Below are positions 55,860 through 64,000 of a stretch of 64,000 bases of DNA, one piece after another. The position numbers and the translations under genes were made by a program. The stretch lies in the NCBI GenBank assembly GCA_963924555.1, contig OZ004581.1, positions 806,001 through 870,000 of the forward strand, read 5' to 3'. Below the pieces are notes generated by a model. The model ran no database searches, was not told where the DNA came from, and was given only the letters and a program-made list of their open reading frames with translations. How positions within the stretch are numbered: position 1 is the stretch's first letter; each line of letters opens with the position of its first letter. This DNA comes from Crambe crambe (lineage: Eukaryota; Porifera; Demospongiae; Poecilosclerida; Crambeidae).

Positions 55860-56265
55860 TAATTCACTCACAAATCAATCTTCCACACTACGTAGCTGCA
55901 TGCTTCCAATAATGGTCAATTCCTTCACTTGAATGAATACTTTCGTTACTGCTTAGCTATCTTCCTAATATTCCAGCTGCCCAAAATAATATTATTCTTC
56001 CACACTAGCTGCATGCTTCTAATTCCTTCACCATTCCGCTTAGTTGAATGAATACTTTCGTTTACTGCTTAGCTACCTTCCTAATATTCCAGCTGCCTCA
56101 TCCTCTCCAAAATAATATTAATTTACTCAGTCTTCCACACTAGCTGCATGCTTCCAATAATGGTCAATTCCTTCACTAAATTCATCCATCTGCTTAGTTG
56201 AATGAATATTTTGTTTACTTTTAACATTCCATTCTTTCATGAGCTAGCTATAGTATTTAACAGAG
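55860..56265. repeat. Iterated upstream cassette of the VPS62-like gene
   Basis: Three to four copies of a about 110-bp block: TTCCACACTAGCTGCATGCT, AATAATGGTCAATTCCTTCA, GTTGAATGAATACTTTCG. The block recurs upstream of the other VPS62 copies (60570-60670; 62235-62465), so the promoter region travels with the gene. 56266-56496 is AT-rich with no gene. Confidence 0.8.
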
Positions 56266-56496
56266 TGCTGTCCTGTCACTGAATCGATGAAATTTGGTGT
56301 AGAGATATTGTATTATAATACAAGGATGAGTATCGGCTAAATTAAGGATAACTTTGCTGTCACAATAATTGACACTATTCTGGGTGAATTTGTTTATTTT
56401 GATAACAAGTTAGTGAGACTGCAATGTACTTTCCAATTCAGCTCTCATGTGGTTTTGCTAGACAGATGCACAATATAAGAGCCTGGATTATCCTGT

Positions 56497-57742
56497 TCAT
56501 ACCTGCACCAGAGAGACATGGGTGGAATCACTCAATAATGAGTGTGCAAGGGTCACATATGCATATCCATGCTCCTTGAAGAAATTGATGATTTTCGGCT
56601 TAATTTTTGCTTGTTGGTTTTGACTGTGACTTCCTTGACCAGAAATTATGTGTAGCACCTCTACATAATAGGAGGAGGAGAAGAAGTCAATTAGCTAGCT
56701 ACAAATTTAGAGATAATAGCAAAATGGTTGGACATCCAAACATTGAAAATTGGTTGGCCATTAATTTTCCTGGCAGATCAGAACTGCTGATAGCTAACAG
56801 CAGGACACAGGACATTTCCCGGTCAAAATAATTGTCAAAATGTCCTATCACAATTAATTTGGTGACTGATTATCAAAATGTTGCCACAATGCATATTTCT
56901 ACTCCATAGCCAAATGTCCTGGCAAATGTTCAGTCAAACTGGAAATGTGACTCAGGACATCATGCCTGGACATTACTTTTTAGAAACACTGGATTGATGA
57001 CAACTAATGTAATTTTATTCCGAGTGGTGATTAAACATTGATCTTACTTTTATTTGTAGCCTTGATCTTTTTTTCAAGTTCTTCCAGGGCTTCGTTGACA
57101 CGCAAGCCATGAAGGTCAATGGTATCCTCTGTATTATTGGGACTGAAGAGAAGGAAAGCCCATGTAGCCAAAGAAATGAAAAAAGGAAGAGATTAAGGGT
57201 ACACGGAGAGATTAAGGGTACAAGGGGAGATAGGGTGAGAGAATATTTGAAAGGATTATAACTAATACATGCCATACTTCATCCTCATGATGTATTCCAC
57301 AGCTTTCTCGTTGGCTTGCTTCATCTTTCTCCCATGTTCCTTGGCCTGCAGGAATGGAATATTAACTTACAGCAACAGTGACAATGTGGATTTCAGAGAA
57401 AATGAAGAATGAAAGAAAGAAAGAAAGAAAGAAAGAAAGAAAAAGAAGAAAAGTGCCACTTTTCCCGATCTTCACCCATAAACCAACCTTTTTGACATGC
57501 TTGTTAGCTGAGACATGATCACCATCAGCTCTTGCCTCATCTGCCCTTTTGAAATACTCATCCTTCAACTCGGCATGTTCTTGAGCTTCTCTCCTAAACT
57601 TGTTATCAAACAACTCCTGATTTTCTCTACCTCTGGAATGTGCTGACTGTAGCCGGTTATTTTCTGCATCTTCTGGAGTGGGCCCTCCTCGAAATAGATC
57701 CAGGAAGCTCTGAAAGGTTCTGGACAGCCATCGGGCTACCAT
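56497..57742 (-). CDS. DUF1771-Smr protein, copy d (intact), 193 aa
   Basis: Exons 57488-57742, 57278-57345, 57048-57142, 56497-56660 (582 nt, phases join). The N-terminus MVARWLSRTFQSFLDLFRGG is an amphipathic-type helix. Residues about 38-110 are a charged helical DUF1771 (FRREAQEHAELKDEYFKRAD and AKEHGRKMKQANEKAVEYI). Smr follows: TIDLHGLRVNEALEELEKK and LHIISGQGSHSQNQQAKIK, ending after HGYAYVTL. Canonical Smr has G-R-G, and here it is G-Q-G. The DUF1771-Smr pair is the same as at the N4BP2 C-terminus 14 kb away. The last exon could splice further (CAG|GTATGA at the stop). Confidence 0.82.
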
Positions 57743-58505
57743 GTCTACATGTCATTGAACAGGAAGAAACCACTGCTGAACCACATGCACAACTGAGTTT
57801 GAGAAGATCAAAAGGAAAATCCTCTTTTATGGTGTTATCAGGTTTTCTGATAACCAAATTATCACCAAAAAATCATGTTGCTAGTATTGGCTATATAGTG
57901 CTAGCTAAGCTAGCTAAATGTACATGGGTGCAGCCTGGGCCTATGCATGGAGAGGATCAGATCAGACCACTCTTACTTTCTAGCTATGGCCCAACACAGT
58001 TTATACCACCCCTATGGTCTCACGAGCTATGTAATTTTGGCCATCCTAAGTAAAATCATCTTCCTAAGCCACTGATATAAGGAGTTATGATGACATTCCA
58101 TGAAAAGTGCTCTGGGGTGAAAAATCATTAATGTTCCAACGTAGCATTATGGAAACTCCGTGCCTAAAGCAAAAGGTTCTAACATTAACTACACGTTATG
58201 GGACATTGTAGCCACACTATTGGTAATTGCTCTTACCTACCAGTATAGAAGCGCTCTGGTAGTCTCGCGGGCCCCGCCCCTAGGCCCTGCAAGCAGCATG
58301 AGATTAAATAGACCACGCCTTCAATCATGGGAATAGACCACGCCTTCATTCATATCATGCGCGCGCATGTTTATATAGAAAGCATGATATTGTGTATAGA
58401 AAGCCTGTTATCTATGATTGTATGTACAAATTCTGATTGAGTGAGTATACTGACGTTCATGAGTAATCAGCTAGATAAACAATGAATGATCCCGGGTTCT
58501 GCTCT
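57743..58505. other. Between Smr copies d and e, no gene seen
   Basis: Smr-d promoter side plus spacer. The plus-strand frame 57640-58053 overlaps Smr-d exon 1 and has no supporting signal. Confidence 0.5.
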
Positions 58506-60130
58506 TCATAGCTGCAGTGGAGGAGAGAAGGAAATGACAATTAAAATACATGGCTTGATAAGATAACATCTGATTAATAAAGCTCCCACATACGCATATT
58601 GATGCTCCTCAAAGTAAGCGATAACTTTGGGCTTGAGTCTTGCTTGGTGGTTCTCACTGTGACTACCTCGGCAGTTAGGATAGCTGCAAGGGGGAGGGAA
58701 TCCTTCGATGTGATCAGCTATGTAGGTCATTTAACTTTACTGTCACTCCCACATTCATTTTACACTGAGTAGATGCATTTCAGACTATAGCTACGTGACT
58801 TGTGAAAGTATTATTATATTGTTATACGTTACTATGATGTAATCTTGTATCACATGTTCACTCCTTGATTTGGGACCCTTGAGTAAAGACTTGAGAAACC
58901 ATGCTGTCCAGCAATATTAACATATATTAAGTTTTGCCCTTAAAATTGAGAAATCAAGCTAATATTGACCTCCCTCTCATGGAAATAAAAATCTTCACGA
59001 AATTACCATTGAAATAAGGCATCTATAGCCGTTGAAATAGCCAACTTAATCACCCATTCAGATTTTTGGCATTTTCTTGCCTGCATTTGTGATCTCTATC
59101 TTCTTTTTAAGTTCTTCCAAGGCTTCTTTGACATACAATCCATGAAGATCAATAGTGTTCCCTGTGTTATTGGGACTGTACATATTATAGAAGGAGAGGG
59201 GGAAAAAATAGAACCATAACTTCCACAAGGAAAAAGAAGTAATAAAATATAGCTCCTAGCTGCAATTCGGCCATAATGTCCAGGGATTTTTTGCTCATTC
59301 AACATGATGGCCCCATTACTATGAAGCTACATTGTGGTCACTACTCAGTATGACCGGTTTGAGTCCACACAACCATAATATTAGCTATAAGGCCAGTGTT
59401 AATAATATTCATGTTTCTGGTCAACCGCCTGCATTGGAAAATTGGCACCGTTCTAGAAGCCATCATTGTATTAGCCCTAGCCCTAGTGCTTGTACTTGTG
59501 ATGATTTTGTGGCTAGAAAAATGGACATTGATAATAATGTATAATGGATAATAACTACTGCCCAGCCGCGTGGTTGTGAGGAAAAATCCTGACCAGAAAC
59601 ATGAATGTCATTAACACTGGCCTAACAGAGAATCTGAATTTTTTTAGGGAATTTAATCCAGGATTTACTTCCAGGAATTGACAGGTACCTATAACTATGA
59701 TAATTATTTTGTACTTTGTTCTCATAATGTACTTCACAGCCTTTTCATTTTCTTCATCCATTTTTCTTTTATGCTCCATGGCCTATAGGAATTACTGTAC
59801 ATAATATTTTCAAACTGCTCGTTATGATAGAATTATATAGTTTACTTAACGTTCAAGCATCTATGTACGTTCAAGATGTGAATTAAGGAATTTCTCATCA
59901 GACCAACTAGGTTCTAAGAATTTCAAGCCTCATGGAGGCATTAGGTTTGATGTGCTAAATGTTTTGAAATTAATGCAAATCTACCTTCTGGACATATCTG
60001 TTAGCAGCTGTGTAATCATCATCACTTCTTGCTTCGTCCGCCATTTTGAAATATTTATCCTTCAACTGAGAATGCTCTTTTGCTTCTCTCCTGAACTCAT
60101 TATTAAATAATTCCTCATTATCAAATGACT
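58506..60130 (-). CDS. DUF1771-Smr gene copy e, 5'-truncated
   Basis: Exons equivalent to Smr-d: 59985-60130 (truncated; DNEELFNNEFRREAKEHSQL), 59715-59782 (AMEHKRKMDEENEKAVKYIM, 68 nt as in copy d), 59081-59175 (NTIDLHGLYVKEALEELKKK, 95 nt as in copy d) and 58506-58717. The third exon ends CAG|GCAAGA, a GC-type donor. In the last exon the Smr loop is altered: HIEGFPPPCSYPNCRGSHSE replaces the usual LxVITGRGSHS, adding about nine residues, though the frame stays open. The 5' end is lost at about 60130, where it abuts a VPS62 fragment in another frame, and no start codon is visible. Probably a pseudogene with unusually intact exons. Confidence 0.6.
59366..59635. mobile_element. Foldback MITE in Smr-e intron
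   Basis: Arms of about 55 bp: AGGCCAGTGTTAATAATATT with CATGTTTCTGGTCA on the left, inverted as TGACCAGAAACATGAATGTC with TAACACTGGCCTA on the right. Open frames within are artefacts. Confidence 0.75.
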
Positions 60131-60369
60131 GTACTCTGAGTCAGCGTAAAAACGGAATCCAATTTGAGTTGTGAGAATATCCAATACAGCTTGCACTGGA
60201 GCTGCCACAACAACTGAAAAATAATTATATCAATAATTAACACTAAACAACAACAACAACAAGTTGTAACTCTATAGCTATATAGTAACAGACTAAAAGT
60301 GTTTCCATGGATACCTTGTGATCCCACTACAGCAATGCAGAGAAGTAGCAATGTTATCTTGCCAGACAT
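60131..60369 (-). pseudogene. VPS62-like gene fragment, copy 3, fused to Smr-e
   Basis: The signal-peptide exon (60315-60369, MSGKITLLLLCIAVVGSQ) and the first about 80 nt of exon 2 (to FRFYAD, ending near 60131) are intact. The sequence then crosses into Smr-e exon 1 in a different frame. Translated through, it would give a short secreted peptide of about 60 residues ending at a stop inside the Smr-e exon. Confidence 0.8.
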
Positions 60370-60974
60370 AGCTATTTTCTTTTTAGTAGCTAGATTTTCC
60401 CTTTCTTCTTCAGCAATTTGGATTTGAAGTAGCTCACATGCAGAATAATTATATTCTTGCCTTCTATCTATAGCAGTAAGCTCTATATACTATCTGCTAT
60501 ACAACTAGCTGCCAATCTCCAAAATTAATCATGATACTGTGTTAGCTAAATTACCAATTCACTCACAACCTTCCACACTAGCTGCATGCTTCCAATAATG
60601 GCTAATTCCTTCTCTAAATTCATCCATCCGTTTAGTTGAATGAATACTTTCGTAATACTGCTTGCCTTCCTCAATTATCGAGTCTGGCCCACGAGACTAG
60701 CTAGTTGGCACAAATATTGAGAATAATTGCAACCTACGAAGATTGATTTCAGTATAAATTGCTCCCATTTTCAGTATTTTACCATGAATTTCAATATTTT
60801 CAGAGTAATGTAATATAAAATGTGTATAGTAAGTTTCAATATTTTTGAAAATTCTTCAGTTTTTTCAGTAAAAATACTGATGAATCAGTATAGTTGGAGG
60901 CTCTGTGATTGGTTCTCCTGACTGAGAGAGAGTGATCACACTAGCTATGACTACTTGGTAAGTGCACTAGCTAT
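60370..60974. other. Upstream region of VPS62 fragment
   Basis: One copy of the VPS62 upstream cassette (about 60570-60670), then AT-rich DNA with no gene. Confidence 0.5.
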
Positions 60975-61190
60975 TAAGGGCATTCTTAAAACTTCTCCAT
61001 TGCTTTGGTAACAGAGAATCCATGGATAGCTAATTAGTTAGAATGATAGAATCTAGCTAAGGGAACAGGGATAGCTATATCACTGGTTAACCCCCCAACC
61101 CATCTGTTTCATCTTCTCCAGGATCTACATTCACTATATAATATTATGAAGAGTCTTGGATTCCATAGCAGAGCCATGCCTTAACAAAAA
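60975..61190 (-). pseudogene. Relic of a small Smr gene (copy f)
   Basis: TTGGTAACAGAGAATCCATG (about 61003) matches the DLHG exon of Smr-a. TCACTGGTTAACCCCCCAAC, CCATCTGTTTCATC and CCATAGCAGAGCCATGCC (61079-61182) match its first exon. Most of the coding sequence is deleted. Confidence 0.6.
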
Positions 61191-61299
61191 AAAACCACAA
61201 CAAACGCATGCGCATTGAAATACTAGCAATTCTCTTCTGAAAAATCAAACATAGTTAGTTAATTGTGTTCACAGTACAGTTTAATTTGTAGCCAAAACT

Positions 61300-62081
61300 T
61301 TATGTAGCAGTGATACCATCCAGTGAGTAGATTGCCCCGGGACGATTATAACCCTTCACTACTTTGAAGAAACCAGCAATACCATCATGACTAGCGGTCA
61401 AAGGTTGCACAGCCCACATCGAAGTGTCTTCCTTGCCTCCTGATTTCCGATCATTCCAAATTAGGTTTCCAGATGTTGCCGTTTCGACCAGATCGTACCG
61501 GACACAAGCATAACTTGAGGTCAGGTGAGTAGGCGGACTGTATCCAAGATTAACAAGATCTCCGAGACAAACGTAACCCGGAGGCGGAATGGGACGCCAA
61601 AAGGATGCATCTTGACGACCACCTGTGCCTTTGTCATTCCATATCTGAATGTAGTGGGTTGGATGAGATATGGCACCGTTAATAAGGGGCTTCACAAGAG
61701 GAGAAGTACCCTTCATGAAGTTGTCATGATCTCTCTGGGCAAAGTGTCCCAGCATATAATAGCCACTGGGAATGGAGGGCTGGAAGACAGCAAGATTCAG
61801 TCGTGCCCCAGTCCTACTATCAGTGTAAAAACGGTGTCCGTTTTGAGTTGTGAGAATATCCAATGCAGCCTGTGGAGCTGCCACAACAACTGAAAAATAT
61901 ATCAATTGACACTAAACAACAACAACAACAACAACAATAACAATAACAACAATTGTTGCTTACATACGTAGCTACAGCTCCCTATTAAAGGTCACTTATA
62001 TTGTCCATGCATGGATAGCTAGCTACCTTGTGACCCCACTACAGCAATGCAGAGAAGTAGCAATGTTATCTTGTCAGACAT
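61300..62081 (-). CDS. Secreted VPS62-like (DUF946) protein, copy 2, 214 aa
   Basis: Two exons: 62027-62081 (signal peptide identical to copy 1) and 61300-61889 (645 nt). About 75-80% alike to copy 1 by eye, with the same three motif repeats: TDSRTGARLNLAVFQP, WNDKGTGGRQDASFWRPIP and WNDRKSGGKEDTSMWAV. It lacks the last about 15 residues of copy 1, ending SLDGITAT. Differences cluster at exposed-looking positions (for example TQIGFRFYADYGTG in copy 1 and TQNGHRFYTDSRTG here). A CAA-repeat again precedes the exon 2 acceptor (61911-61950). Confidence 0.82.
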
Positions 62082-62190
62082 GTTTTCTTCTTAGTTGAGA
62101 TTTTTTTCCTCCTTCTTGAAGAATCTTCGCAATCTTCAACAATTCGGATTTGAAGTAGAAGCAGTGGCATGCAGAATAATTCTTGCCTCC

Positions 62191-62198
62191 TATTTATA
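62191..62198 (-). promoter_or_regulatory. TATA box of VPS62-like copy 2
   Basis: TATAAATA on the minus strand in context GCAGTATAAATAGGAGG, 110 bp upstream of the ATG. Confidence 0.7.
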
Positions 62199-62224
62199 CT
62201 GCTACACAACCAGTCTCCAAAATT

Positions 62225-62465
62225 AATTATTCACTCACAATCTTCCACACTAGATGCTTCCAATAATGGTTAATCCCTTCACCATTCCGCTTAGTTGAAT
62301 GAATACTTTCGTTTACTGCTTATACAGTATTATATTTCTTCCACACCAGCTGCATGCTTCCTTCACCATTCCGCTTAGTTGAATGAATACTTTTGTTTAC
62401 TGCTTATACAATATTATATTTCTTCCACACCAGCTGCATGCTTCCTTCACCATTCCGCTTAGTTG
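62225..62465. repeat. Iterated upstream cassette, VPS62-like copy 2
   Basis: Three units of CACCATTCCGCTTAGTTGAA with TGAATACTTTYGTTTACTGC and CACCAGCTGCATGCTTCC, the same family as 55860-56265. Confidence 0.8.
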
Positions 62466-62516
62466 TGTTTTTATTTGCTGTAAATATTATGTAGCTAATG
62501 ATTATAAATTATACAG

Positions 62517-63127
62517 CTATTCAAATTCATCATGATAGTGAGCGTGAGCACTGGGTTACCAGCACCTACTCTAATGGAGAAGTTTTGCTTTATGATAGCT
62601 CTTCAACTGGAGCCATATCACTATCACTACAATCTCAGCTAGCAGAAATATACAAGGATGCTATCAAGGATGATATGCTTATGGTTACGATTGTTCCAAT
62701 GCAGCAACAAGATGGTCCATTTGACTGTGGCTTATTCAGCATTGCAGCTGCATACTATGCAGCATGGGGACGAAGTCTTAGAACCATATCTTTTGATCAG
62801 TCTGCTATGCGTTCTCACCTGAAGCAATGCTTTATGGATGGTAAACTATCACCCTTTCCAGCATCCCTTGCATTAAATGTGAATCGGTGTCAATTGAAGC
62901 ATGTTATTATCCATGTTTTCTGTGTGTGTTTGAATATTGAATCCTATAATTCCAATATGATTGAGTGTGACCATTGCCAAAGATGGTATCACTTTAAGTG
63001 TGTTCAGCTGAAAGAAGAGCCTTCTTCAAAATGGTATTGCTCCAAATGCAACACTCACAAGGAAAACCGGCCCCCTTCCCCTTGTTCACCTCATTTTTCC
63101 ACTCGTGAGAATGCTGTGAGAAGTTAG
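62517..63127 (+). CDS. ULP1-like (C48) protease / PHD finger ORF, partial
   Basis: The frame opens after an acceptor (TTATACAG|CT at 62516). It shows the C48 catalytic layout: His in EHWVTSTYSNGEVLLYDSS with its Asp, then Gln and Cys in QQDGPFDCGLFSIAAAYY. A PHD finger follows: CVC, then MIECDHCQRWYHFKCV and WYCSKC. ULP1-type proteases cleave SUMO-like tails; PHD fingers read histone H3. This pairing recurs in multicopy ORFs of invertebrate genomes, often tied to DNA transposons, so a domesticated or decaying element gene is likely. The N-terminal part lies upstream or is lost. The stop at 63125-63127 could be bypassed by a GTGAGA donor at about 63115. Confidence 0.7.
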
Positions 63128-63325
63128 TACCAAGGACCTCATTGCCAAGTTTGCACGTTTAATTCCAATTCTCAAAGATCCTAATGTAAGTAATCACCAA
63201 CTACTGTAGCTAGCATTATAGTTACTATGATATACCCCAGGGTAAACAGTGAATCTCCACCTCAGCTAGGAAATGCAGTGTTATTTTTTGCTGCTGTATG
63301 CTTAATAATAATTTATGATTTACAG

Positions 63326-63652
63326 ATGAGTTAAAGAACGCAAGTAATATGATTAGCTGCCTAACATCATCACAGTATAAGGCTGCAGTTAATTTCCTGG
63401 TGTCAGTCTTTTGCCAGAAAGATATGAAGGTATTTTTTTCTTTTCAAGTAACATGGTTATCATTTAGGACATAATATATGCAGCTTTTCTCCTATACCAT
63501 GGATGTGTTGTATCCACAAGGATTGCAGCGTATCATAATGGACATGTTTGGTGTTGATAATGAAAAGGTATTAGTTATAGCTATTATGTTTATCGCTACA
63601 AGTCTGTTATAATGTTATAATTATACAGGCTCTTCGCATCATGTACTACTAG
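63326..63652 (+). CDS. Three terminal exon candidates, unknown protein
   Basis: 63326-63429 (ELKNASNMISCLTSSQYKAA and on to CQKDMK), 63484-63567 (LFSYTMDVLYPQGLQRIIMD) and 63629-63652 (ALRIMYY, then TAG) have proper AG/GT borders and compatible phases. They may be the 3' end of the ULP/PHD gene or of a separate element-borne gene. The link from 63127 could not be fixed, though a mini-exon candidate (63153-63186, FARLIPILKDPN, donor GTAAGT) lies between. Confidence 0.5.
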
Positions 63653-63775
63653 CTGAGCGTCAGCAGTGATTTGTGCACTGACGTTATGTAACATTTATCC
63701 CTTATTTCATTAATTTAGCTATGTATCCTGTAGTTTTCTTCAAGCTACTGTATGTGTGCATTGAGATGTTGTTAT

Positions 63776-63950
63776 CAATCTTGGGTTGGGGTCCCCATAA
63801 TATTACTAGTTTGGGGACCCCATCCCAGTTAAGGGGGGTCCCCATAATATTAAAGGGATCCCTAAAATTTTGGGGTTGGGGTCCCCATAATATTACTCCT
63901 TTGGGGACCCGGGGACCCATTTTTAGGGGGTCCCCCCAAAATTATGACAC
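63776..63950. repeat. GGGGTCCCC-rich internal repeat
   Basis: GGTCCCCATAATATTA occurs three times, with GGGGACCC/GGGTCCCC inverted pairs throughout. Probably an end or satellite portion of a repeat continuing past the window. Confidence 0.8.
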
Positions 63951-63972
63951 CGGGTCGAATCCGGGTTAGAAC

Positions 63973-63990
63973 CCCCGTGTATACACGGGG
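63973..63990. repeat. Perfect 18-bp palindrome
   Basis: CCCCGTGTATACACGGGG, fully self-complementary, directly after the GGGGACCC repeat. Confidence 0.9.
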
Positions 63991-64000
63991 CTTATGATTG

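Noticed and set aside
57640-58053. 137-codon plus-strand ORF
   Set aside because: Overlaps Smr-d exon 1 antisense, and the remainder is non-coding in composition.
59332-59779. Plus and minus ORFs of about 70 codons
   Set aside because: Both are readings of the foldback element in the Smr-e intron or the antisense of its exon.
63930-63990. Possible tRNA (GGGTCGAATCC resembles a T-arm)
   Set aside because: No acceptor stem, D-arm or anticodon arm could be folded around it; the sequence belongs to a GC-rich repeat.

Overview
This is a stretch of animal nuclear DNA. Genes are split by many short GT-AG introns, proteins such as FNIP, PMP70/ABCD3 and N4BP2 are recognisable, and MITEs, minisatellites and CT/GA microsatellites are dense. 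Compact introns, an invertebrate-style Ubl-RBR ligase family, VPS62-like secreted proteins and ULP/PHD-type selfish ORFs suggest a sponge or another early-branching invertebrate. That placement is inference; nothing in the window names the species.

Layout, left to right. 0-5 kb is gene-poor and repeat-rich, with a partial minus-strand exon at the edge and a decayed mobile-element ORF near 3.2-3.9 kb. At 5.06-6.09 kb lies a small two-exon gene of unknown function. Then comes a complete 16-exon FNIP gene (6.26-17.45 kb, +), a short unrecognised ORF at 18.7 kb, and a complete 20-exon peroxisomal half-ABC transporter (ABCD3/PMP70-like, 19.68-31.92 kb, -). Intron 13 of the transporter carries an array of ubiquitin-like/RBR E3 ligase genes in the same orientation: one intact, one frameshifted, one badly decayed. 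A further RBR relic sits in intron 9. The transporter is head-to-head with a complete 16-exon N4BP2-like gene (32.38-42.70 kb, +; CUE, P-loop kinase, CUE/MIU-like, DUF1771, Smr). Next is a second head-to-head pair: a four-TM protein (43.29-44.75 kb, -) and an SLC38-type amino-acid transporter (44.91-49.53 kb, +).

49.8-62.1 kb is an accessory region of minus-strand small genes in several copies. It has five copies plus one relic of stand-alone Smr-domain genes (two intact, one truncated at its 5' end, two pseudogenes) interleaved with two intact and one broken copy of a secreted VPS62-like gene with a TATA box. A pseudogene copy of the last two SLC38 exons lies inside it. The right end (62.5-64 kb) holds a ULP1-like C48 protease/PHD ORF typical of selfish elements, further exon candidates, and a GGGGACCC-rich repeat.

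Shared biology, by inference: FNIP (mTORC1/TFEB control), the amino-acid transporter, and RNA-surveillance Smr proteins next to N4BP2. The FNIP promoter and first intron are rich in CLEAR/M-box-like sites, which would fit FNIP feedback by an MiT/TFE factor. The most dynamic parts are the RBR array inside the transporter intron and the Smr/VPS62 cluster. Joined reading phases were checked by hand: the summed exon lengths of every gene called complete are divisible by three.
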